Assembly (NCBI GenBank): GCA_963842355.1
Contig: CAWJGC010000012.1
Location: 124,001-188,000, forward strand
DNA length: 64,000 nucleotides
Direction of reading: 5' to 3'
DNA from: JASHPR01 sp963842355
GTDB lineage: Bacteria; Actinomycetota; Actinomycetes; Streptosporangiales; Streptosporangiaceae
Part shown: one piece after another, positions 50,769 to 59,220 of the stretch
How positions within the stretch are numbered: position 1 is the stretch's first letter
Layout: each line of letters begins with the position of its first letter
Made by a program: the position numbers and the translations under genes
The notes under the pieces: model-generated
Databases searched by the model: none
The model's input: the letters and a program-made list of their open reading frames with translations, nothing else
What the model was told of the DNA's origin: nothing

Positions 50769-51233
50769 TCAGGCCCTGGGGTTCAGCCGGACGATCTCGG
50801 CGTTCAGCGCGGTGGCGAACGCGGTCCAGCCGGCGTAAGGCAGCAGCAGGACCGCCGCCATGCGGTCGGCTCGCCAGGCCTGGCGGATCAGCAGCACGTT
50901 GGCGATATCGAGGCAGGCGATCTCGGCCAGCGCGGCGCGAGGCCGGCGGGCGCGGAAGAACAAAGGCGTCCAGGCCGCGTTCAATGCCAGGTCAAGGAGC
51001 AGGCCGCCGGCCAGCCGGCGGCGATCGCGGCTCAGGGCGCGCGTGAGCGCCCTGGCGCCCGCGTAGGCGATCGTCGCGTACAGCGGCGTCCACACCAGCG
51101 CGTAGGCCGGAGGCGGAGGCTGCCACCGTGGCTTGCGCAGGCTGCGGTACCAGGCGGACCCGGGGTCGGCCGCGACACTGCCGAGCGCCGCAGTGGCCGC
51201 GACGGCGCAGGCAGTGACGGTCGTCGTCTTCAT
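50769..51233 (-). CDS. TspO/MBR (translocator protein) family protein
   Basis: A 154-residue five-helix membrane protein. The family hallmark LRKPRWQPPPPAYALVWTPLYATIAYAGARAL (about 32-63) is present, followed by LLLDLALNAAWTPLFFRARRP and ANVLLIRQAW. TspO binds porphyrins and cholesterol-like ligands and responds to oxidative stress. It is convergent with the PIG-L gene. Alone in its transcript, as far as can be seen. Confidence 0.88.
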   Translation of the reverse strand: MKTTTVTACAVAATAALGSVAADPGSAWYRSLRKPRWQPPPPAYALVWTPLYATIAYAGARALTRALSRDRRRLAGGLLLDLALNAAWTPLFFRARRPRAALAEIACLDIANVLLIRQAWRADRMAAVLLLPYAGWTAFATALNAEIVRLNPRA

Positions 51234-51322
51234 GGCCGAGGTGTGCCCCGGTCCTGCCCGGCGAAACCGGGCCGGGTATGGGCGAGGCTCCGTGAGCCGC
51301 TGACTTCCTGCCCGGGTGGTTG

Positions 51323-51766
51323 TTATCCGTCATGGCCGGAAAGGTGCTCACCGGCCGCCCCGGGCATCCACTGCAGGGCCTTCTCGAAGTGGACGGTGGT
51401 TCCCTCGCGAGCGCTGCCGGTCAGGCGCAGGTTGTCGACGACCGCATCCATGATCTTCAGGCCCCGGCCGTGCTCGGCCGTGGGGGGTTCCGGGTCCGCA
51501 GGCGGCATGATCACCTCGGGGTCCTGGCCGGCGTTCACTACCTCGATGACGCACCGCCCGTTCGTGGTACGCGCCATGACCTCGTACTCCTCGCCGGGCC
51601 CGGCGTGCTTGATGACGTTGGCGCACGCCTCGCTCAGCGCCAGGGCGATATCGGTCCGCGTTTCCGGCAGCACGCCAAGCGTCGCCAGGCAACCGTCGAG
51701 GACCTGACGGCTGACCGGAACGCTCACGGCATCGCGCGGCAGGAACAGCACCATCTTGATCTCCAC
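51323..51766 (-). CDS. RsbW-like anti-sigma-factor serine kinase (HATPase_c)
   Basis: A 147-residue ATP-binding protein of the GHKL fold. The N-box SEACANVIKHAG (about 57-68) and the G-box GRGLKIMDAVVDNLR are visible; a third motif ends GTTVHFEKAL. It would phosphorylate an anti-sigma antagonist or sequester a SigB-like factor. No partner STAS-domain gene is beside it. I prefer GTG 51766 because of GAGG upstream; ATG 51754 is an alternative. Confidence 0.8.
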   Translation of the reverse strand: MEIKMVLFLPRDAVSVPVSRQVLDGCLATLGVLPETRTDIALALSEACANVIKHAGPGEEYEVMARTTNGRCVIEVVNAGQDPEVIMPPADPEPPTAEHGRGLKIMDAVVDNLRLTGSAREGTTVHFEKALQWMPGAAGEHLSGHDG

Positions 51767-51854
51767 GTCATTTACCTCCGGCCCGGGCCCACGCCGATCA
51801 GGCATGCCCATCGTCAGTTCCCGGCCATGACCATCCCTAACTCCCCCGCCGCGG

Positions 51855-53504
51855 ATGTCCTCCCGGCCGGGCCGGCGCGCCAGGTCAATAGGTCCCGCGC
51901 CCGGTGATGCTTGCGCCGCCGGCCCGGCCGGGCCGGCGGCGCCGCACAGCGTGGCCCCGAAGGCCGTCGGCGACCTCGACTGCAACGGCTTCAGCACGAT
52001 CCAGAAGCCACTCGCCCGCGGTTTCAAGTGCACCGACATCCGCGGCCTCTACGCCAATCACCGCTTCTACGACAACGGCCACTACATCGGCCACGACGAG
52101 CCCTCGATCCGATTCCTCTCCTCGCGGCCGGGTTCCGGCAACAACGTATCGTTCACCGAGCGCCTCCCGGTCGACCCGGCGGCGAAGCCGACGGTCAAGC
52201 ACCCGGGGCACGACGTCACCCACATGTTCGAGCTCACTCCGGCACCGTGGTTCGGGATGAGCATCTGCGACCCGAATTCCTATCCGCAGACACCGTGCAC
52301 GCCCAACAGCGACAGCAACGCGCCGCACGGCAAGTTCGCCGGCGGTGGCGGGGCGTTCATGGAGATGCAGTTCTATCCACCAGGGTTCGGCCCGTTCGCC
52401 GACTCGATCAGCTGCGACAACACCCACTGGTGCGCGGCGATGACCATCGACTCGCTCGAGGCCCGATCCAACGGGTCGATGAACAACGCCTGCGTGGAGC
52501 CGGTGAACTTCGCGTTCATCCAGACCAACGGCGTGCCCGCCGGGCCGCCCAGCCCGCAGTTGTCCGACCTGGCCACGCTGACGCCGAACCGCCACACGCT
52601 GCTGATGAACCCTGGCGACGTGATCCGGACCCACATGTTCGACGCGAGTCTCGGAGGCGGGCAGCACGCGCTCGAGATCACGGTCAGCGACCTGACCACC
52701 GGGAAGAGCGGGTTCATGATCGCCTCGGCCGCCAACGGCTTCATGAACACCAACATCCTCAACTGCAACGGCACGCCGTTCAACTTCCAGCCGCTGTTCA
52801 ACACGGCCAGGCCGCAGAACTCGGTCGGCTGGTCGGTGCTGCTGAGCGGCATCCTGTCCGAGTACGAGATCGGTCACTTCGAGCCGTGCAGCAGCGTCAC
52901 CGGCCCGGCGACGCTCGCGCTCTCGGCGACGGTCACCGACACGTACTGGCAGGTATGCCACGGAGCCTACGAGAACGCGGCACCGCCCGACGGCTCCAGC
53001 AGCGTGGAGAGCGGGGATGCCCCGTGCTACAAGGCGGGTGACACGCACGGCGGGCTCGCGCCGCCCAACGAGGTCACCGGCTGCCTCGACGAGTTCACGC
53101 AGAACGGCGACCTGGACTTCGACGGGACGTCGTACTACGCGGACTACCCGGATTCGCTGAAGCCCGGGCCGTTCCCGTCGCCGATCCTGCAGTTGCAGCC
53201 GACGACGAACGGGGCCAGGTACCCGAACCTCCAGTTCGAGACCGACGTCCCGGCCAGCGAACTCACCACCTGCAACCCGAGCACTCCGTCGGGTTGCACT
53301 GCCCCCGCCCCCAACACCCCGGGCAACTTCTACCCGTACTGGACGCAGGCCAGGGTCGGCGGGCAGTGCGTGTGGGAGTTCGGCAACATGACGAACGGCA
53401 ACACGTTCGGCCAGGACCACCAGTACGCCCACCTCGTTCCGCACGGCTTCTTCAAGGGGCAGTTCGACCTCGCGAGCCGGGTGCGCAGGAACCCGAATTG
53501 CTGA
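51855..53504 (+). CDS. Large secreted-type protein of unknown function, N-terminus probably missing
   Basis: About 549 residues from ATG 51855, of which the first 40 are an Ala/Pro/Arg-rich stretch of doubtful reality. From about residue 40 the product is a cysteine-bearing, Asn/Gly/Pro-rich beta protein (DLDCNGFSTIQKPLARGFKCTDIRG; HDVTHMFELTPAPWFGMSICD; CVEPVNFAFIQTNG; HMFDASLGGGQHALEITVSD). This composition fits an extracellular protein, yet no signal peptide is found in any frame upstream to the divergent gene at 51766. Either the 5' end has been lost or the start is rearranged. I do not recognise the family. Confidence 0.6.
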   Translation: MSSRPGRRARSIGPAPGDACAAGPAGPAAPHSVAPKAVGDLDCNGFSTIQKPLARGFKCTDIRGLYANHRFYDNGHYIGHDEPSIRFLSSRPGSGNNVSFTERLPVDPAAKPTVKHPGHDVTHMFELTPAPWFGMSICDPNSYPQTPCTPNSDSNAPHGKFAGGGGAFMEMQFYPPGFGPFADSISCDNTHWCAAMTIDSLEARSNGSMNNACVEPVNFAFIQTNGVPAGPPSPQLSDLATLTPNRHTLLMNPGDVIRTHMFDASLGGGQHALEITVSDLTTGKSGFMIASAANGFMNTNILNCNGTPFNFQPLFNTARPQNSVGWSVLLSGILSEYEIGHFEPCSSVTGPATLALSATVTDTYWQVCHGAYENAAPPDGSSSVESGDAPCYKAGDTHGGLAPPNEVTGCLDEFTQNGDLDFDGTSYYADYPDSLKPGPFPSPILQLQPTTNGARYPNLQFETDVPASELTTCNPSTPSGCTAPAPNTPGNFYPYWTQARVGGQCVWEFGNMTNGNTFGQDHQYAHLVPHGFFKGQFDLASRVRRNPNC

Positions 53505-53517
53505 TCTGAGTGCCTCT

Positions 53518-53551
53518 GGCTGGGCCGCCCGCTACGGCGGGCGGCCCAGCC
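53518..53551 (+). terminator. Strong hairpin with UACG tetraloop
   Basis: Perfect 15-bp arms (53518-53532 and 53537-53551) close on a C-UACG-G tetraloop, an unusually stable UNCG type. It begins 13 bases after the secreted-protein stop. No T-run follows, but the stem stability alone makes this the best terminator in the window. Confidence 0.75.
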
Positions 53552-53677
53552 TGGTCTTGGCCTGGCCGGTGGTGATGGCGGGTCCGCCCGTGACCTCCGC
53601 GCTCGCCGCGGCGCAGGCCGCTACGATTTCAGCGGTGGCCGGAATACTTTCCGTCTCGGCGGGCAGTGGAAAGGCCC

Positions 53678-53839
53678 ATGAGCGTATGGCGGAGTGTGCC
53701 GAACTTCCTCGTTTGGCTGTTCTGGCTTCTGGTCGCGATCATCCTGATCCTCGTGGCCGCCCTGATTGTCCATCACTTTGGCGGCTTCAGCCTCTCGTTC
53801 CACGTCGGCTACTTCGGTTTCAACCTGGGCGTCAGCTAA
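53678..53839 (+). CDS. Small single-helix membrane protein (53 residues)
   Basis: ATG 53678 to TAA 53839 encodes a 53-residue protein with one strong membrane helix (FLVWLFWLLVAIILILVAALIV), a positively charged start and a C-terminal aromatic/glycine tail (FGGFSLSFHVGYFGFNLGVS) that is probably amphipathic. AAAGG lies just upstream. Hydrophobic-residue codons in the helix argue against chance. No family is recognised. Confidence 0.6.
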   Translation: MSVWRSVPNFLVWLFWLLVAIILILVAALIVHHFGGFSLSFHVGYFGFNLGVS

Positions 53840-53861
53840 ACCGTTGTTGTCCTGAACGGAT

Positions 53862-54347
53862 TCAGGAAGGCGAGCCGGGATAACCGCGCGCGACGGTCCG
53901 GGCCAGAATTCCCAGCGTGGCCCGGAGCGCGCTTTCCGGTATTACCGGGAAGATACCGGCTTGCTTCCATGACGGATCGATGGATGACCAATCGTAATAG
54001 GACGTCACGAGGGTCCCGTCGGCTGCGGGCTCGAGGACATAGCCGTAGATGTGGCCGATCTGCGGGCGGATCTGGCCCAGGATCGTCCAGGCGATCTCAC
54101 GGTCGGGCACGAACTTGGTAATGGTGACGGTCACGTCGTAGCGGCCCAGCGGATAGTCGTTCAGCGCTTCGCGATCCATGTGCACGACGAAGCTGTCGCC
54201 GACGGCGGCCACGGGCTCGCCCGTGGCGTCCATCAGCATCCCTGAACTGTCGATGGCCACATGCCCGTGCGGGTCGCGCAGCACGCTGAAGATGGCCGGC
54301 GGGTCGGCGGCGATCGTGCGCTGGACCTCGATCCGTTCGCTGATCAC
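53862..54347 (-). CDS. SRPBCC (polyketide cyclase/START-like) protein
   Basis: A 161-residue lipid/ligand-binding protein: ISERIEVQRTIAADPPAIFSVLRDPHGHVAIDSSG opens the SRPBCC barrel, and DREIAWTILG plus DGTLVTSYYDWSSIDPSW match the central strands. GTG 54347 follows GAGGGA; it faces the HAD gene divergently across about 55 bases. Biochemical role unknown. Confidence 0.8.
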   Translation of the reverse strand: MISERIEVQRTIAADPPAIFSVLRDPHGHVAIDSSGMLMDATGEPVAAVGDSFVVHMDREALNDYPLGRYDVTVTITKFVPDREIAWTILGQIRPQIGHIYGYVLEPAADGTLVTSYYDWSSIDPSWKQAGIFPVIPESALRATLGILARTVARGYPGSPS

Positions 54348-54402
54348 TCCCTCATCCTGCCATCTCGTGGCCGGGCCGGCCGAGGTTGGCATACTGACGA
54401 CC

Positions 54403-54861
54403 GTGAAGCCCGTGCGAGTCCTGCTCTTCGACGTGTTCGGAACGCTCGTCGACTGGCGGTCCAGCCTGATCGGCACCGCCGAGGCCATCGCGGCCCCGGC
54501 GGGCGTTCAAGCTGACTGGCCGGCCATCGTCGATGACTGGCGCCGTGCCTATCAGCCTGCGATGGACCAGGTCCGAAGCGGCGCGGCCTGGCGTGACCTC
54601 GATTCCCTGCAGCGCGAGACGCTGGCCGCCGTGCTCGCCCGGCATCGCGTCCTGCTGTCGGCGAGCAGCCGCGAATCGCTGGTCCGAGGCTGGCGCCAGC
54701 TGCGGCCCTGGCCGGACAGCCGGGCCGGGCTCGAACGGCTGCGCCGCACGCACATCACCGGCACGCTGTCGAACGGCCATCTCGCCTTGCTCGCCGACCT
54801 GCTCAAGTTCGCCGACCTGCGGGTCGACGTCCTGCTCTCCGCGCAACTAGCCGACAGCTAG
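54403..54861 (+). pseudogene. Truncated haloacid dehalogenase type II-like gene
   Basis: GTG 54403 encodes RVLLFDVFGTLVDWRSSLIG (motif I D-x-F-G-T), a helical cap, and TGTLSNGHLALLADLL (motif II). The frame stops with TAG at 54859-54861, exactly where the family has Tyr in the Y-K-P motif; the next codons are AAA CCG (KP). The following sequence reads DGLDHLAEALGC in a shifted frame and then stops, so motifs III and IV are lost. At 152 residues it is about 70 short. Functional dehalogenation is not expected. Confidence 0.65.
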
Positions 54862-54953
54862 AAACCGACGGGCTCGACCACCTCGCCGAGGCCCTGGGCT
54901 GCTGACCGGCCCGAACTCACCGCGCGCACCTGGGCCCGGATAGGCTCGGCACC

Positions 54954-55370
54954 GTGCCAGCCGAGGATCTGCCGGTCGCGGAGTTCGCCTTCCCGGGGCC
55001 GCTGCGCGACAAGCTCGTGGCCGCGATCCTGGCCGGCACCAAGACCACCACGAGCGGCCTGGTCGCGGGGTACGAGAAGGAACACGAGCCACTGCCGCGA
55101 CCCGGTCAGCGCGAGGTCGTGGTGGACTCCGCCGGCCGTCCGGTCGCGGTGATCGAGACGACCGGGGTACGGGTGGTCCGCCTCGGCGACGTTGACACCG
55201 ATCATGCCCTGGGCGAGGGCGAGGGGTTCACCTCGGTCGCGGAATGGCGGGCCGATCACGAGCGGTTCTGGCACTCGGCGGAAATCCGCGAGGAACTGGG
55301 TGACCCGGACTTCACGGTCGACGACGACACCCTGGTGGTGGCCCAGACGTTCCGGCTCGTCGAGCCGTAG
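54954..55370 (+). CDS. ASCH-domain protein
   Basis: A 138-residue protein with the ASCH (PUA-like) fold: FAFPGPLRDKLVAAILAGTKTTTSGL carries the G-x-K-x-x-T motif near residue 28, and VAVIETTGVRVVRLGDVDTDHALGEGEGFTSVAEWRADHERFW the conserved core. ASCH proteins bind RNA or nucleotides; some are amidohydrolases of acetylated nucleosides. GTG 54954 is the likely start. Monocistronic. Confidence 0.82.
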   Translation: MPAEDLPVAEFAFPGPLRDKLVAAILAGTKTTTSGLVAGYEKEHEPLPRPGQREVVVDSAGRPVAVIETTGVRVVRLGDVDTDHALGEGEGFTSVAEWRADHERFWHSAEIREELGDPDFTVDDDTLVVAQTFRLVEP

Positions 55371-55388
55371 CGGCGAGCCCCGCCCCGG

Positions 55389-56147
55389 TCAGGCTGGCCG
55401 GCGGCCGACGAACAGGTTGTCCGGCGTCCGGCCGCCGGAGTCAGGCCCGGCCCGGCCCGGGGAGCCGGAACGAGCTTCGGGATCGAACCCCGCGTCGGCC
55501 AGCAGGCGCAGCCAGGTCTCGCGGCGGAACGCCCCCAGCCGGTGCGTCTCGTACACGACCTGCTCGGTTCCGTCCGCGGCGCGCAGCACGAACTCGTACT
55601 CGGCCCGGATCCAGTCATCGCCCGGATCCGGGTCCCACGTCCATTCGCGGAAACTGGCCTGGCGGCCGGCCGCGTCGCTGCTGCCCCCGCGTCCGCCGCC
55701 GGCCTGGAACGTGTCGGCGACGTGGTCGGGCACGAACGCCGCGACCCCCCCGGGACGGCAGTGCGCAAACGCCGTATCGATCACCTGCCGCAGGTCAGCC
55801 TGGCCGGTCATGTAGTCGACGGCATCGTGCACCAGGACCGCGTCGAACACGCGGCCCAGCCGGACCGTCCGCATGTCGCCCTGCAGGTGCGTGCATTCGG
55901 GATTGAGCTGTCGCGACACCGCGAGCATCTCCTCGGACAGGTCCACGAGCGTCAGGGCGAACCGTTCCTTCAGGTGCACGGCGATGTGGCCACCGCCGCT
56001 GCCCAGGTCCAGTACCTCCCGCACTCCGAACGCGGCCGAGCCGAGCACGCCAGCCAGACACGCCGCCTCCGCCGCGTACTCCTCCGGAGGCGAGATCAGC
56101 GGCCACCACCCGGCGAGTTCCTGGTAGAGCCGGTACTCACCCGCCAT
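55389..56147 (-). CDS. Class I SAM-dependent methyltransferase
   Basis: A 252-residue enzyme with a clear SAM-binding fold: motif I VLDLGSGGGHIAVHLKE (about 44-60), the LVDLSEEMLAVSRQLNP acidic loop, QGDMRTVRLGRVFDAVLVHDA motif II region. ATG 56147 follows GAGGA; GTG 56165 would add six residues. No substrate domain is recognisable. It is followed upstream by a TetR gene on the same strand. Confidence 0.85.
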   Translation of the reverse strand: MAGEYRLYQELAGWWPLISPPEEYAAEAACLAGVLGSAAFGVREVLDLGSGGGHIAVHLKERFALTLVDLSEEMLAVSRQLNPECTHLQGDMRTVRLGRVFDAVLVHDAVDYMTGQADLRQVIDTAFAHCRPGGVAAFVPDHVADTFQAGGGRGGSSDAAGRQASFREWTWDPDPGDDWIRAEYEFVLRAADGTEQVVYETHRLGAFRRETWLRLLADAGFDPEARSGSPGRAGPDSGGRTPDNLFVGRRPA

Positions 56148-56195
56148 GCCGCCATCCTCGCTCACCGCTGGCCCGTGACGCCTCCCCGCGACCGG

Positions 56196-56816
56196 CTAGC
56201 CTTTCGCGAGGCCGGCCAGCATGGCGCGGATGGTCCGGCCCACGGCGTCCCTGGTCTGGCCGGGGTCGGCCGATCCGGCGATCAGCATCCCGCCGCGGAC
56301 CAGCGCGCCGAGCAGCATTCTGGTTGCGGTCTCCGGGTCCTCCACCGAGAGCGTGCCTGCGGCCGTCGCCGCCCGCAGGTCCGCGACGATGGCCGCGACG
56401 GCGTAGCGCTCGTCCAGTTCGGTGAACCGAGCCAGGCCGAGCACCGCGGGGGCGTCGGTGATCAGTATCCGCTGCACGTCCGGCTCGAGCACCGCGTCCA
56501 GGAACGCCTCGAAGCCCACGGAGAGGGCCTCGAGTTCGTCGGACGCTCCGGCGGCCGCCCGGCCCGATGCCTCGAGCATTTCGGCGTGAACCCCTTCGAA
56601 GACGGTCTCGAACAGCGCCGTCTTGGTGGGGAAATGGTGATAGAGCGCTCCCGTGGTGACGCGCGCCTCCCGGGCGAGGTCGTCCACCGACGTCGCGGCG
56701 AACCCGTTCCGGCCGAAGAGGTGACGCCCGGCGGCGACGAGCGCGGCCCGGGTCTGCCGCACCTGCTCCTCGCGCAAGGACAACCGGTCCTCGTTAGGTC
56801 CGGAACGTTCAGCCAC
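56196..56816 (-). CDS. TetR-family repressor
   Basis: A 206-residue regulator. The DNA-binding helices ALVAAGRHLFGRNGFAATSVDDLAREARVTTGALYHHFPTKTALF lie at about 24-68. It is divergent from the mycothiol-dependent enzyme genes (first start 56916), with a palindrome between them, so it probably represses them. The ligand domain is Ala-rich and shows no recognisable signature. Confidence 0.85.
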   Translation of the reverse strand: MAERSGPNEDRLSLREEQVRQTRAALVAAGRHLFGRNGFAATSVDDLAREARVTTGALYHHFPTKTALFETVFEGVHAEMLEASGRAAAGASDELEALSVGFEAFLDAVLEPDVQRILITDAPAVLGLARFTELDERYAVAAIVADLRAATAAGTLSVEDPETATRMLLGALVRGGMLIAGSADPGQTRDAVGRTIRAMLAGLAKG

Positions 56817-56885
56817 GCCGTCTGTCTAGCACGTCGGTATCCCCTTGCGCACATCGTCCCGCAGTGTCATAGTGAGCCTATTACA

Positions 56886-56900
56886 CATAGTAGCACTATG
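56886..56900. promoter_or_regulatory. Palindrome CATAGT-AGC-ACTATG, probable TetR operator
   Basis: A perfect 6-bp dyad with a 3-base spacer. A second half-site, TCATAGTGA, lies 20 bases upstream. It overlaps the leader of the gene at 56916, consistent with repression by the divergent TetR. Confidence 0.5.
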
Positions 56901-56915
56901 TCAGAGGAGATGGTT

Positions 56916-57662
56916 ATGCCAAGTACGGCGATCAAGGCGCTCGAATCCGAGCGCGGCGCGTTGCTGGACATCTGCGCCAGGCTGTCCGACGCCGACTGGA
57001 AGACGGACAGCGGATGCGCCGGGTGGTCGGTCCAGGACGTGGTGGCTCACCTGGGAGCCCTGTTCTGGCTCGTGGTCGACCCGTCGAGGCTGCCCGGCGT
57101 GGGCGGCCTGCCGACCGAGCACGCCCAGGACGTCCTCGTGGAGGCCCGGCGCACCATGGGCCCGGCGCAGGTCCTGGCCGACTATGCGCGCGTGAGCGCC
57201 GCGGGCATCGAGCGGCTGACCGGGCTGGAGAGCATGGACGTCGAGCTTCCTCTCGAAGACCTCGGGACGTACCCGGCCTCGGATCTGCCCAGTGCGTACT
57301 GCTTCGACCACTACACCCACATCCGGGCCGACCTCTTCGCCCCCCGCGGCCCGCTGACCGGGGAGCCGCCGCCCTCCGACGAGCGTCGGCTCGTGCCGGC
57401 CGTCAGGTGGATCGCGACCGCCCTTCCGCAGCAGAACGCCGAACTGCTCGCGACTTTGACCGGCTCGATAGAGATCGAGGTGCGCGGGCCGGGGTCTCGC
57501 ACGATTTACCTCGGCTGGGGAGAGCCGGTCGCCTGGATCAGCTCCGACGCTCCCGCTCTCACCCGCTGGATCACCCAGCGCGCCACGTGGGAGGACGTCG
57601 GTGCCGAGGCGGCCGGGGACGAACGCCATCTGGCCGCGGCCAGGAAGCTGAAGGTGTTCTGA
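56916..57662 (+). CDS. Mycothiol-dependent maleylpyruvate isomerase-family enzyme
   Basis: A 248-residue DinB/MDMPI-fold protein. SGCAGWSVQDVVAHLGALFWLV near residue 32 holds the first metal His; SAYCFDHYTHIRADL near 128 holds the second histidine cluster. The fold binds zinc and uses mycothiol as cofactor in characterised members. AGAGG precedes ATG 56916 by 8 bases; tandem ATGs at 56898 and 56910 lie nearer the operator. It overlaps the next gene by one base and is part of a TetR-linked operon. Confidence 0.78.
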   Translation: MPSTAIKALESERGALLDICARLSDADWKTDSGCAGWSVQDVVAHLGALFWLVVDPSRLPGVGGLPTEHAQDVLVEARRTMGPAQVLADYARVSAAGIERLTGLESMDVELPLEDLGTYPASDLPSAYCFDHYTHIRADLFAPRGPLTGEPPPSDERRLVPAVRWIATALPQQNAELLATLTGSIEIEVRGPGSRTIYLGWGEPVAWISSDAPALTRWITQRATWEDVGAEAAGDERHLAAARKLKVF

Positions 57663-58576
57663 TGTCCGGGCCACTCCACCGCAGCGACATGGGGCCCGAA
57701 CCCGGCCCGGATCGCTCGACCGCGGGGCGGCCGGTGACCGCGGGGCGGCCGGTGACCGCGGGACAGGCCGCCCTCCGGGACGCCGCGGCCCGCACCGCGG
57801 GGCTGCTACGAGCGGTGCCCGATGGCGGTGCGGCCGTGCCGGGCCTGGACTGGACCGCGGCGGAGACGGCCGCTCACCTGGTCGGCGAACTCCGGCACTA
57901 CACGGAATTCGTCACCGGGGAGCGGGACGCCCGCGAACACCTGGGCCCCGCCGCCGCGGAGCAGACTCCAGCCCAGCGAAACGCGGCCGCCAACGCCCGG
58001 CAACTGCAGGAGTTCACCGAGCGGGACCTGTCTCGCCTGGCCGACCTGCTCGTTCCGGCCGCAGACGGCTTCATCGCGGCGGCCGTAAGGCAGCCGGACG
58101 GCGAGCGTTTCCTCACCTCGAACGGCCTGTCGATGACCGTGCCGGTGATGACCGCGGCCCTGCTGGGCGAGCAGCTTATCCACGGTCTGGACATCGCCCG
58201 GGCGGCTGGCCTGCCGTGGACCATGACCGCCGAGGACGCGCACCTGGTCATCGGGGGCGTCATGGCCATGGTGCCGGACTACGTCGACCGTCAGGCGGCC
58301 GCCGGACGCCACGTCAGCTACGAGCTCCGCTTCCGCGGCGGCCCCGGCTACCGGATGACGGTGGATGACGCGGTGGCCGCGGTGACTGCGGCGGCCTCGG
58401 TGGCCGAACCCGGCCCGAAGGCAGACTGCCGGATCTCCGCTGACCCCGTCGCCTTCCTCCTCGTGGGTTACGGCCGGACCGGCCAATGGGGCCAGATCGT
58501 GCGGGGCAAGATCGTGGCGAGTGGCCGGAAACCCTGGCTCGGGCTCGCGTTCGGGCGGCTGCTCACCAGCCCGTGA
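57662..58576 (+). CDS. Second MDMPI-family enzyme with C-terminal SCP2-like domain
   Basis: A 304-residue protein. Its N-terminus holds the duplicated segment GRPVTAGRPVTAG (18-bp DNA repeat), then the DinB-like helices (LDWTAAETAAHLVGELRHYTEF) and a metal segment GEQLIHGLDIARAAG (E-x-x-x-H). The last ~95 residues (YELRFRGGPGYRMTVDDAVAAVTAAASV...DPVAFLLVGYGR) resemble SCP2 sterol-carrier domains. ATG 57662 shares one base with the preceding stop. Paralogous to its neighbour, so the two may form a heteromer or act on related substrates. Confidence 0.78.
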   Translation: MSGPLHRSDMGPEPGPDRSTAGRPVTAGRPVTAGQAALRDAAARTAGLLRAVPDGGAAVPGLDWTAAETAAHLVGELRHYTEFVTGERDAREHLGPAAAEQTPAQRNAAANARQLQEFTERDLSRLADLLVPAADGFIAAAVRQPDGERFLTSNGLSMTVPVMTAALLGEQLIHGLDIARAAGLPWTMTAEDAHLVIGGVMAMVPDYVDRQAAAGRHVSYELRFRGGPGYRMTVDDAVAAVTAAASVAEPGPKADCRISADPVAFLLVGYGRTGQWGQIVRGKIVASGRKPWLGLAFGRLLTSP

Positions 58577-58658
58577 GCCCGGCCGCTCGTCCGCAGCCGG
58601 CCCGCCCGGTGCCGACTGTCGCCCCGGCCCGCCGCCGGCCGCCCCGGCCCGCGCCGCG

Positions 58659-59177
58659 TCAGCCCGTGGCCGAGTCGGCGACCACGGTGCCGAACCGGCT
58701 GCGGTGGAAGATCAGCGGCTCGCCCTCGTACACCCTGACCCGGTGCACCCGCCCGATCACGATGTCATGATCGCCGCTCGGGTGCACGTGCTCGAAGGTG
58801 CACTCGATGTGCGCGATGCAGCCGTCGAGCAGCGGCGCGCCGAAGATGCCGACCCGCCAGTCCAGCCCGGCGAACTTGTCCTCCGCGCGGCGGGCGAACC
58901 GCCTGGCGATGTACTCCTGGTCGGAGGCGAGGACATTGATGGCGAAGTGCTGGCTGCGGGTGAGCCCGGTCAGGCTCGGAGCCCGGTGGTCGACGCAGAA
59001 GAGCACGAGCGGCGGCTCGAGCGAGACGGACGCGAACGAGTTGGCGGTGAGCCCGTAGCGAGTTCCGGAGTCGTCACATGTCGTGACCACGGTCACACCC
59101 GTGGTGAAGGCGCCGACGGCCTGCCTGAAGTCCCAGGTGTCGAGCTGTCCGGCCCTGAGCTGACGCGGTGCGACCAT
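58659..59177 (-). CDS. Flavin reductase-like (HpaC-type) protein
   Basis: A 172-residue FMN/FAD-binding split-barrel protein: FRQAVGAFTTGVTVVTTCDDSGTRYGLTANSFASVSLEPPLVLFCVD is the family N-terminal half and GDHDIVIGRVHRVRVYEGEPLIFHRSRFG the end. It supplies reduced flavin to an oxygenase. ATG 59177 follows GGAG; a longer start at 59210 would overlap the operator. TTGCC-N5-GGCAA sites just upstream link it to the IclR regulator. Confidence 0.85.
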   Translation of the reverse strand: MVAPRQLRAGQLDTWDFRQAVGAFTTGVTVVTTCDDSGTRYGLTANSFASVSLEPPLVLFCVDHRAPSLTGLTRSQHFAINVLASDQEYIARRFARRAEDKFAGLDWRVGIFGAPLLDGCIAHIECTFEHVHPSGDHDIVIGRVHRVRVYEGEPLIFHRSRFGTVVADSATG

Positions 59178-59195
59178 GGCAGTACTCCAGGCGAA

Positions 59196-59220
59196 TTGCC
59201 TTGGGGGCAACGCAGTTGCC
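59196..59220. promoter_or_regulatory. IclR-type sites before the flavin reductase gene
   Basis: TTGCC-N5-GGCAA (59196-59210) matches the core of the large palindrome at 60251-60279. It overlaps a second perfect dyad, GGCAAC-GCA-GTTGCC (59206-59220). A weaker TTCCC-N5-GGCAA lies at 59281-59295. The gap 59178-59482 holds these sites and no gene. Confidence 0.55.
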
